From Neckera pumila (Eukaryota; Streptophyta; Bryopsida; Hypnales; Neckeraceae), in assembly GCA_963969595.1 (NCBI GenBank), contig OZ018418.1, positions 9,677,001-9,741,000 of the forward strand: a DNA stretch of 64,000 bases, in the 5' to 3' direction. The position numbers and the translations under genes are program-made. Below are positions 45,545-54,571 of the stretch, one piece after another. Below the pieces are notes generated by a model that had not been told where the DNA came from, did no database searches, and worked only from the letters and a program-made list of their open reading frames with translations. Within the stretch, counting starts at the first letter, position 1. Every line of letters begins with the position of its first letter.

Positions 45545-46681
45545 ATGAGAAGGAGGACAAGAAGTGAAATCAGACGATTGAGGAAGAATCAGCATAGAGA
45601 ATCGTCGGGACTAGGTCTTAGTGATCCGAATATATCAAAACCGGAAGACCAACCCATTTTTGTACCTGCACCTAGAGAAGGAAACGAGAGCCCAAGATTG
45701 GGGAATACACCTCCAACTTCTGAGCGAGTATTGGAACCTGAAGCAGAAGAGCTATTGCTAGACAAAGACAGAATGACCCGGTTGAGGTACAAGCGCTTCA
45801 GAGGAGACAAAAGCCAGGATGCCGATGAGTGGCTGTGCGAGTTTTAATCGACCGTGCTTGCCAATTAGGAGAATGAGGCTGCCCAACAAAGAATCTTTCA
45901 AGGATTGCTGAAGGGGGAAGCTCTCAAGTGGTACCAAGACATTCCGGAGTTGACCCAGAATGATTGGGATCAATTGAGAACAGACTTCCTACAGGCTTTC
46001 TAGGAAGTAGGTGGAGAGGCCAGAGCCTTGGATCGGTTGAGTACACTCACAATTAAGTCAACCAAATTTGTGCAAAAGTATGGGCAGAGGGTAAAAGTGC
46101 TTATGCAGAAGTTGACTACGGAGATTGCTCTTGGTTTGCAGGTAGAATGGTACGTAGCCGGATTACTGGAATCCATGGGATTCCTGATCCGGCAAACAAG
46201 ACCAAGGACGCTTCGGGAGGCCATGGATGCTGCGACCAACTACAAAAACTCAGTTCAGTCACTCCGGAAGTCTTTGAGGAGAAGCAAGAGAAAAGCTAAG
46301 GAGAAGAGCAAGAGGAGTGACCGGAAGTCGAAGCATCGTAAGAAGATTTTGGATTCAGAGAGCAGTTCCAAGTCATCCGGATCGGATGTTTCCGATCCCA
46401 GTTTGTCAAGTTCGAAGGAGGACTGGAGTATTTTTCCTCCTCGGCATTTGTCTAGGAGGGGTCAGAGAGACAAGATCGTCGTTAAGGTCAAGACAAAGGA
46501 TCCGGATTCAAAGAAGTTTATGAAAAAGATCCAAGAATCTCTAGAGGCAATCAAGGTCAACCTCGCTGAGAACCGGAGACCAAGACAGATCGTCCCAACT
46601 TCCCGAGCCAATGTCTGGTGTGGAAGATGTGGAGAACTGGGTCACTACTCGAGCAAATGTCAGAAAGCAGCCCCGAAATAA
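45545..46681 (+). pseudogene. R5: Gag (capsid and first zinc knuckle)
   Basis: From ATG 45545 the same frame runs 379 codons with three stops (from 45845, near 45872 and near 46001). It has 'RLRYKRFRGDKSQDADEWLC', then 'RIFQGLLKGEALKWYQDIPE', 'KYGQRVKVLMQKLTTEI' and 'LQVEWYVAGLLESMGFLI', the capsid region also seen in R8. A Lys/Ser-rich stretch follows, then a CCHC knuckle 'CGRCGELGHYSSKC'. The stop after 'KAAPK' is probably also a mutation, since a second knuckle region follows at 46890-47020. Gag packages the RNA in active copies. Confidence 0.87.
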
Positions 46682-46689
46682 GTTCACTA

Positions 46690-48190
46690 TTTATATCCAG
46701 ACGAAGAAACCTACTACACCATAGCTGTTGAGGAAAAGGAAGAAGTCTACCAGGTTCAACCAACTTATGGGAGAGGAAAAGGTATTGCTGTTCCAATCCG
46801 TTCCAGTGCTTTGAACCGGAACTTTCTACTTGGACCTAGCCAAAGCCCAGTGATGCAGCCACCTATGCGTGTACCTGGATTTTCGGATGGCAAGTGGTGA
46901 TTTGTTATTGTTGTGGAGAACCAGGACACTATGCCAAAGTTGTCCTCACAAGGGACAAGGGCAAGGTGCACCACGGATTTTGCCGTGCCAGAATTGCAAA
47001 GAATACGGACATACCAAGCAAGATTGCTCTAAACTTGTGCAACTATGGCCAATTTACAAGCAAGTGCAAATTCTTCCAAGGGAGCAGACTGCGCTGAACT
47101 ACGGTCACTCAGCCGAAACGGAGAATCCGGAAAAGTGACGGTGTGAGGTGGAGCTGCCAGTTGGAGCGGAGAGCATGGTCAACCGAGTATCGACTTGCAG
47201 TTCCACCAGGAACCAAACCGGACGGTCAATGAAGAGAAGCAAGAGGAAGTTGGAAAGGAAACCGGAATTGAGTAGCGATTTGGATCCGCTTTCTCCAGAA
47301 CAGAGACCGGAACCGAAGGTAGAACAATCCAGGGAAGGAGTAGACCGTAACCGGATTCCGATAAACATCAGTGCAAAGATCCAAAGGGAAATCTCTGGAC
47401 TGGATGTCGTATGGACCTAGAAGACGATTACATTTAGTGATGCTCCACTGATCGTTATTCCGGATGGGTGTACCCGCAAGTACAACATCATCCAGGATAT
47501 TAAGGATCAGAAGGCAAACGTGACTATCGGACAGCTCGTGCATGACAACGTGATGTACCAGAAGCTAATTCAAGATGCCTGGACACGGAAACGGAAGAAG
47601 AAGGTGAAGCTACTCGCAGTGGCAATTAACTTTTCTCAACCGGAAGATGCCGGAGCTCCAGAGGTCACTATAGAGATAGAGGGATGTGTGATTCCCAAAG
47701 TTTCCATCGATGGCGGATCGAGAGTTAACTTGATGCTGGAAGATACAGCATTTGATTTGGGATTCACCATATTTGAAGCCACAGAACAAGTTCTTTGGAT
47801 GGCGGACCAGTCTCGAGTACATCCGGTTGGTAGACTTTCACAAGTGCCAACCTGGATTGGAGAAAAGGACTATCTATCGAACTACGTCATCATCCGTATT
47901 CATAAAGGTAGACCCTTTCCGATGTTTCTCGGAAGACCTTGGTTATATTCTGCCCGGGTTCTTGTGGATTGGGGAGCCAAGGAATTGGTGGTAGGGAAAC
48001 CTTCCACCCGGATTCCTTGGGCCACAAAGAAACATTTGGAAGGAACCAGCAACGTGGATGGTTACACGACGGACTGGACAAATCCGGAAGACTTTGCTGC
48101 GAGCTATTATGTAGATCTATTCGAGCACCAATCCGAGGCAAATAATGGATTCTCCGATGCGGTATTAGAACATGAACCGGGAGACTTCAC
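46690..48190 (+). pseudogene. R5: nucleocapsid tail and protease
   Basis: Two more knuckles are visible in different frames: 'CYCCGEPGHYAK' and 'CQNCKEYGHTKQDC' (46900-47030), so at least one indel separates them. A frame from 47148 leads through 'ISAKIQREISG' and one stop to the protease frame at 47520: 'VSIDGGSRVNLMLEDTAFDL', 'ADQSRVHPVGRLSQVPT', 'RPFPMFLGRPWLYSARVLVD'. D-G-G-S is the active-site motif. The frame then jumps directly into mid-RT (see next entry). Confidence 0.82.
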
Positions 48191-49217
48191 TGACATTATT
48201 TTGGATCACGTTGCTGGACATGAGTGCTACAGTTTCCTTGGATGGATTTTTCGGTTATAACCAGGTATTCATTCGGTGGTGCAATCAGCCAAAAACGACA
48301 TTTACGACAGAGTGGGGGACTTACGCCTTCACCCGGATGCCGTTTGGTCTGTGTAATGCACCCGGAACATTTCAGCGACTCATGATGGACATCTTCAAAG
48401 ACTTCCTTCGGCATTTCATTGAGGTGTTCATAGACGATTTTGCGATTTTTAGCGACCGGGAAAGTCATCTCAAGTGTTTGAGGAAGACATTCCAAAAGTG
48501 CCGAGAGACCAGTTTGAAGCTACACCCGGGAAAATGTTTTTTCGGAATGGGATCCGGAATTTTGCTCGGTCACGTGGTAAGCCAAACCGGATTACAAGCA
48601 GACTTGGAAAAGGTGAAAGTGATGCTTTCCCTGTTACCTCCAACTAGCGTAAAAGAAGTCCGCAGATTTCTTAGATGTGTGGGCTACTACAGATGGTTCA
48701 TCGATGGATATGCCAAGAGAGATATTCCACTCATGGAGCTTTTGAAGAAGGAAATGGAATTGTTTGGACCGGAAAGAGACAGCAGGCCTTTGAAGATCTG
48801 AAGACCCAATTGGCTAAAGCTCTGATCCTATCGGTTCCGGATTAGACCAAGGAGTTCTATGTTAATATCGATGCATCGGGTTGGTGTTTGGGGTCCATTA
48901 TGTGGCAATTCGACGCAGAGAAGTAGAAGAACCCGATTTACTATGCGAGTAGACAAATGAGTTTGGCGGAACAAAATTACACAACCATGGAATGGGAAGC
49001 GCTAGCCGTGGTATATTCCTGTAAGAAGTTACGGCATTATTTACTGGGATACAAGGTAATTTTCCACATGGATCATGATTCTTTGAAATACCTTGTGAAC
49101 AAACCGGATTTGTCAAGCCGGATTTCTAGATGGATTTTGCTCTTACAAGAGTTTGATTATGAAGTTGTAGTCAAGCCTAGAAAGGCAAATGTTTATGCGG
49201 ATTACCTCTCGACGTAG
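48178..49217 (+). pseudogene. R5: RT (N-terminus deleted) and RNase H
   Basis: After 'VLEHEPGD' the sequence continues 'FTDIILDHVAGHECYSFL', so the spacer and first RT blocks (EIDALLEAGF to RKDYFPLP, present in R7 and R9) are missing. RT then shows 'GYNQVFI', 'MPFGLCNAPGTFQRLMMDIF', 'FIDDFAIFS' and 'RRFLRCVGYYRWFIDGYA'. A one-base frame change lies near 48240. RNase H follows with 'EFYVNIDASGWCLGSIMWQF' (after stops), 'YTTMEWEALAVVYSCKKL', 'FHMDHDSLKYLVNKPDLSS' and 'KANVYADYLS'. This copy cannot make an active enzyme. Confidence 0.87.
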
Positions 49218-49235
49218 AGCGGACAAAAATCCGTT

Positions 49236-50640
49236 GTGGATATCTTTGTCGAGTTTCCGGATGAATTTTTGAATCCGGTGGCGAATCCGGTAGTAATAGA
49301 AACTTTAGATTCTCCGTTGGTTGAAGTCTTTTACCTCAACGATGAGTCTGTTTCTGAATATCAGGACATCATAGATTGCTTAGTGAAGTCTAGATATCCG
49401 AAACAGATGAGTCATGAAGAGAAAGAAATTTTCCAAAAGAAAGTGGCTCCTTATACTTTGATTAGAGGAGTCCTTTTTAAGTTAGGAACGGATGACATTC
49501 TCAGACGATGCCTAGAACCCCCGGAACGGAAGAAAGTGATCCAAGCTCTTCACGCGGGAAGTTCAGGAGGGCATTTTGCCTTTGTAAGTACAGTAAACCG
49601 GATCCGATCAACCGGATACTAGTGCCCGAATTTACATAGAAATGTGAGGAATTTTATTCGGAGTTATAATCAGTGTCAGCGGACAAGAGCACCGTCCTTC
49701 CAAAACTACTGGTCACTAACTCCTATCATTCCTCTAGCGCCATTCGAGAAATGGGGGATAGATTTTATTGGACCTATCTTTCTGGTCAGTGGATGGAAGA
49801 AGAGGTACATTATCCTAGCCACGGATTATGCAACCAAATGGATGGAGGCCAAAGCAACACAGAAGAACGATGCGGAGACTTCAGCAAACTTTTTGTTTGA
49901 AGAAATCCTCATGCGATTTGGTCATCCACTCGAGCTAGTTAGCGACCAGGGAACCCATTTCCTCAATGACATTATTGTCAGCCTAACGACCAAGTACCTT
50001 ATCAAGCACCGGAAGATGATTCCTTACAATTCTAAAGCAAACAATTGACGGAGCGGGTAAACAAGATCATTGGTAAGATCTTGAACAAGATGGTTTCCGC
50101 TTACAAGACGGATTGGGATCGGAAACTACCTTCAGCAGTCCACTCGTACAACACCACAGAGAAAACCACAACTGGAAAGACACCGTACTTATTGGTCTTT
50201 GGTCAGGAGGCAATCCATGGAGTGGAGTTGGACGTGGAAACTTTCTGAGTCATGGCAGCTCGGAGTGCGGAGTCAAGGAAGGATACCTTTCACCAACTCC
50301 TCGCCATTGAAGAATTGGAGGAGATCCGGAATACGGCTTTGGGAAGAACCCTAGAAGCGCATAATAAGCGCAAGGAAGACTACGACCGGAAACTTCCAGC
50401 CAATCACGGAATCCAAGAAGGAGGACTAGTTCTCCTCTATGACAATCGTCACAAGGATTTTCCAGGTAAATTGCACACTCGATGGATGGGACCTTTCCGA
50501 GTCAACCAGATTTTCCAGAACGGATCTCTACAATTGGAGAATTTACGAGGTCAGTGGCTTGACACTTGGGTGAACGGATAAAGGGTGAAGAAGTACATTG
50601 CTGCTACTTCTTTTGACAACTCCGAATGATGTTCGCGAGG
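49236..50640 (+). pseudogene. R5: integrase
   Basis: A linker (49236-49500) leads to the zinc region 'ALHAGSSGGHFAFVS' with 'RSYNQCQRTRAPSF' (H..C..C), split by one stop (49621). Core: 'KWGIDFIGPIF', 'RYIILATDYATKWMEA', 'MRFGHPLELVSDQGTHFLND' and, after a frame shift (near 50040), 'TERVNKIIGKILNKMVSAYK'. This keeps the D-D-E arrangement. C-terminal module: 'LYDNRHKDFPGKLHTRWMGP', 'NGSLQLENLRGQWLDTW'. It ends just before the polypurine tract. Two further stops occur near 50249 and 50580. Confidence 0.88.
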
Positions 50641-50652
50641 ATGCTCACAGAT

Positions 50653-50665
50653 GAGGAAGGGGTAA
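50653..50665 (+). other. Polypurine tract of R5
   Basis: GAGGAAGGGGTAA precedes the presumed LTR start TATCGCACCC (TG mutated to TA). Its position after integrase and similarity to the R7 tract support the border. Confidence 0.65.
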
Positions 50666-50939
50666 TATCGCACCCAGAATTTTTAGTTTTCCTTTGCTTA
50701 CCTAAATATTGGAACGGAAACGGGTAATTAGGATCCGGATCTTGTTAGAAGGGCAGAAGGAAACTGAAGATAGACAATGCTAATCCAATAAGGAGAAAAA
50801 TGGATCTGATCCGGTCAGAATGCTAGTATTTAGGAGCGGAATCACCTCCGGATCTCATCTCAAAGCGGATTAGGGTTGGACCGGATTGATATGGACCGAA
50901 CCGGAAAAGGTCATGATGATCTGCCAGGGGTTCTAAGAC

Positions 50940-50949
50940 TATATAAAGG
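50940..50949 (+). promoter_or_regulatory. TATA-like box upstream of LTR-ORF (R5)
   Basis: TATATAAAGG lies about 275 bp before the likely LTR-ORF start. At the matching place R3, R4 and R6 have GGGTACTTAAG about 145-165 bp before their ORFs. It suggests a separate promoter for the LTR-ORF, distinct from the one at 53010. Confidence 0.55.
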
Positions 50950-51214
50950 CTGGTCGTCCTCATTTTCACTCCTTTACTTCCCTTGAGTCCTGGAGCTGAA
51001 CTTGAGCGCTTTTACGCCTTCGTTTGCGCCAGAGCCGTTGTATGTGTGTGTGCTTCAGGCCGAGTACGTCAAAGTGTGTAGGAAAGGTAGAGATTGTGTA
51101 GGTTGCAGTTTTTTGTGTTGTTTTCCGGTTGAAATCGGACAAGAGGAAGTGAGGTACGAGACATGCGAATAGGAGAGAGTGAGGTAGTGACTGGTAAGGG
51201 TCTAATAATTGTCC

Positions 51215-52871
51215 ATGTCCATGCCTCAGCTACGTAAGAGCAGACCGGGAGCGCCCAGTTCCTCCTCCAAGTCAAGCTTTGGAAGGTAGTTCCGGTCATC
51301 CCTATGGTGGAACCGGCCAGGTCCGAGCTCATGGAGGATTTCAACGCAATGGGTTGTCTCGTGTTGATGGATAAACCCTGGGGGTTTAGGGAGGAGCGGA
51401 TGGTGAGAGAGCTGAAGTGTAAGGTATTGAATGAGTTTGACAACACGCTTTGAGGCCGCCCGACCAAATGGGAAGAAGAAAGGTGGAGGGAAGTTTACAA
51501 TTTCCGGATGGGAGGTTCCGGCATGGCTGGACGGAAAGCCAAGTTCATCCATGACAAGTTTCATGGAGAGCTAAGCAACAAGGACGGATATGCGGTCGCA
51601 GATTGCAAGAGCGACCGGCACCGCAATCTCCTCCAATTCTTGGTTCCGATTGTCCACTCGGAGAAGCCAATGAAGATGATTATGACCATTGGCAACACGA
51701 TTTTTGGTTCCCCAAGCGGGGAACAAAAGGTGAACTGGCCCGGATCTTTTCCAATCTGGTGTCCCAGTTGGTGACGAGGATCGAAAAGAATAGGGCCACT
51801 CCTTTGAGTCCCTATCTCTTCCACCTCTACCATCGCAACCAACTCCTCATAGATACGAAGGAGAAAATGTGGAACCTTCAGGAGTCTATCCTGAAGTACG
51901 GAGAGTCGGGTTCGGATGACGAGCAGGAAGAGCGAACCGGGTCCAAATCTAAGACAGAAGAAAAAGACAAGGAAGAGCACCTCCGGATGAGGAAGTGGAT
52001 GAAGACGATGCCTCCTCGCAAGAGAGGAACCCCTCCTACCAACTGGTCAACTCCAGAACAGGGATCGGATGTGGAGGTGCCGGATTTCAAAGACCCGAAC
52101 GACCCGTTCAATCAGTTGACGGTGATTCTGTGCGGGATACTAGCGGATTGGGAGGTCAAAAGGAGGACCCTCTCCAGTGTTGGAGAACTGGTGGATGCAC
52201 CGGCGGATAGCAAGCTATTGGGTAAGGTGGCTCAGTATCTGTCGAATCCGGATGAGCACCAGAGGCAAGAGGCAGAGATTCGTCGGCTTCAGGAGGAAGT
52301 TGACACTCTGAAGGCCGACATGGTAGTGCTCAGAGAGAACAAAGCTGCAGTCCGAGAAATGGTGGAAGCAACTCAAAAGGTGGCCGAGTCTGTGAAGGAC
52401 ACCCTCGGAGAGTCCGGATCCACCACGAACAAGGCAAAATTGTTTGACAAAGGGGTGCATGAGGATAAGAAGGTACTCGGTTCCCGGATAGTTCGGGTCC
52501 TGCCCGACTTCACTGATCGGGTAGAAGCATCATTGGTGGCAGCCAGGGAGGTAGCCAACCGGAAGGACGTCAGCAGCCGAAAGCTGAACGGGTCCATGTA
52601 CTCCCTGGAGATTCCACTTTCAAACCTCTTGTTGCCGGATTCATTCCCAGTCGCAGGATCAAATCCGAGGGAGCCCAAGGATCAGACACCCGAGTCAAGA
52701 AAGAGTCACCGAAGACCTGGGCCTGAGCAACCCATTCATTTGGATTCATCACCAAGATCAAATCTTCCGGATCCTGTTGTCGGGGAGCGGAGCAGGAACC
52801 TGATTGAAGTTTTCAACCAACTGCCCGTGGAACCCAAGAGTCCTACGCTGGGTGGAGGAGTTGGAGAGTAG
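51215..52871 (+). pseudogene. LTR-ORF protein, R5 copy (two frame shifts)
   Basis: ATG 51215 (MSMPQLRKSRPG) opens the frame. It shifts near 51275 into 'VIPMVEPARSELMEDFNAMG' and 'DKPWGFREERMVRELK', 'WREVYNFRM', 'KDGYAVADCKSDRHRNLL', 'HSEKPMKMIMTIGNTIFGSP'. It shifts again near 51740 into 'ARIFSNLVSQLV', 'ATPLSPYLFHLYHRNQ' and an uninterrupted 370-residue remainder. That part has acidic 'ESGSDDEQEER', a coiled coil ('EIRRLQEEVDTLKADM'), 'KLFDKGVHEDKKVLGSRIVR' and a Pro/Ser/Glu-rich tail ending at TAG 52869. One stop (near 51451) also occurs. It is more diverged from the other copies but keeps the same block order. Confidence 0.8.
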
Positions 52872-53009
52872 GTAGGTAGATAGGTAAGAATGTAATTTTT
52901 GTAAGATAGTTAGGACCGGATCAGATGTTGACCCGGTTTGTCCGGTTAGGATTGAACTCGGATGTCCTACATAGATTTCCAGGGGTCTTTTTGCCTTGTA
53001 ATCAAGTTG

Positions 53010-53017
53010 TATATAAG
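53010..53017 (+). promoter_or_regulatory. TATA-like box downstream of LTR-ORF (R5)
   Basis: TATATAAG, 139 bp after the LTR-ORF stop and 981 bp before the LTR end. R1 has TATAAAAGG 1.0 kb before its LTR end. Its place suggests the promoter of the genomic RNA, with R-U5 being the last ~0.95 kb. Confidence 0.55.
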
Positions 53018-53998
53018 TCAAGCCCTGCTTGGGAGCTGCGAGTCCTTTCGCACAAATTTTGTGTATATCTTCTCTTGGCCTCTTGTTGCGTGTCTCTCCC
53101 ATGTGTGGCAGGGTTGTGTGGTGAAGAGTTAGGAAGGCGCATGCGTGTGCGGGTGTGATTTCTCCCTTCGGTGTTCTTGTTTTGATCTTATGTGCAAGTG
53201 AGCGGCTTGTGAAAGAGTTGGGAGTGGATTTTAGCTCCTGAGCATCTCTAAGGTTTAGGATTCTGGGCGAGACAGCCGTTGTTAGGCTAGGGAGATAGGG
53301 AGGGATTCCTTAGTCACGCTAGAACTCCTGGGTGGGAAATCCGGTTGAGTGTCCGATCTCCTGAGAGATCTCGCTGCCTTAGTTGGCAAACGGAAGGATT
53401 TTAGTTGATGTTGGAATGGACGGGTTCATTTGCAATTGCCTGACTTTGTACAAACGGAACGTGGCGCTAAGGTCATTGTAGAAGGAAAGGATCGTACGAA
53501 GGGTCTTTGTGTGACCGGTGATCCGGAGAGTTCTCTAGATTGCTGTGCAGGATAAAATCGGATCCGGATTAATGTAGGAGATGGGAGAATAGAGAAGTGG
53601 GTCTTCAGCCACTATAAGTCACGAAAGGAGCGGCAGGCCTGCCCCTCTCAAAATCAAGGGGCGAACCCTTTGATGGTGAAATAGAGGTAAAACTAAACCA
53701 GATGGGAGTAAGAGCGGATGTGAGTTGATCAGACTGGATCGGAAAGTTGAACGGATCGGAACGTTGACCGGATTGGGAAGGGAGAAGAGGGTCTAATTGT
53801 AGTTTTTTGGTGTTGTTGTATTTCCGGTTGTGGTGTTAGGACCGAAAGAGGAAATATGGATACTAACTAAGCTTAGAAACCAACTAAGGCTAGATACTTC
53901 ACAGAATCTCGTGGGTTTGATCTTTATAGTCACTTTATTATACTTTAAAGTGTTTTTTGGTAGTATAACTGGGAATTTGCTTGCCCTATGCTGCAACA

Positions 53999-54110
53999 GG
54001 CGCCGTAACAATCCGGCACATCCTATTGATTCTAAGTCCTCCTCCAAGTGCTTCCGGACTTCCGGATCCTTAAGAATCGTCGGAGACATCATCCGGGCCG
54101 GCCCTGCCAT
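53999..54110 (-). pseudogene. LTR-ORF protein, R6 N-terminal fragment
   Basis: From ATG 54110 (minus) the frame reads MAGPARMMSPTILKDPEVRK and 'HLEEDLESIGCAGLLRR', nearly identical to the R4 start. It ends at the R5 insertion; the residues that follow in the open frame come from R5. The 37 codons suffice to show that the R6 LTR also carried the ORF. Confidence 0.7.
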
Positions 54111-54571
54111 AGTTTACTGACTTGCTAATCCGGTGCAATTGGCACCGACCTCACCGACCTCTCCTTAGCACGGTCCTAACTCACTACACTTTCACTCTCT
54201 AAGCGCATGCTACAAGTTCAAGAAGAAAGAGAGAGAAGAAATGGAAGCTGAGCCCTTAAGTACCCGACGTTCGGCCGACAGTTCCCCAGGGGAACGGGTA
54301 TGAGACCGTTCCCGTTACAGTGCCCTAGGGTCTCTAGGCCGGAAGGCTACCGGTCGTAGGCTTTCCGGATCCGTCTTCTGTCCTACGACTTTTGTTTGTC
54401 AACGGAATGTTTATCCGGTTTAGGAATTCTAGCAATGCAAGTATTAGCTATTTCTAATTCCTTTCTAGCTAACTGGGATTCCTAGATACTAATAACAAAT
54501 TCCAAAAAATTAGACTATTCTAACCCAGTTTTCTCCTATTTTCTATCTATTGGAGTTTTTGTATTCCCACA
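53999..54571 (-). mobile_element. R6: 5' fragment of a gypsy LTR (-)
   Basis: The minus strand starts TGTGGGAATACAAAAACTCC and matches R4 closely: 'CCAATAGATAG', the GGGTACTTAAG site (54253-54266), and the ORF start. It is interrupted after 573 bp by R5. Flanking TGTAT at 54572-54576 could be its target duplication. It may be the missing start of the R8 LTR (36273-37074); that is inference. Confidence 0.7.

Larger units (their letters stand above)
50666..53998 (+). mobile_element. R5: 3' LTR, about 3.33 kb, encoding an ORF
   Basis: It starts TATCGCACCC after the polypurine tract and ends CTATGCTGCAACA. The last ~670 bp repeat the sequence just upstream of the R5 primer site (44743-45395), which proves that this unit is an LTR. 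It contains an upstream TATA-like box (50940), the LTR-ORF (51215-52871), a second TATA-like box (53010) and about 0.98 kb to the LTR end. On its right it cuts the LTR fragment R6 at 53998/53999. Confidence 0.87.
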
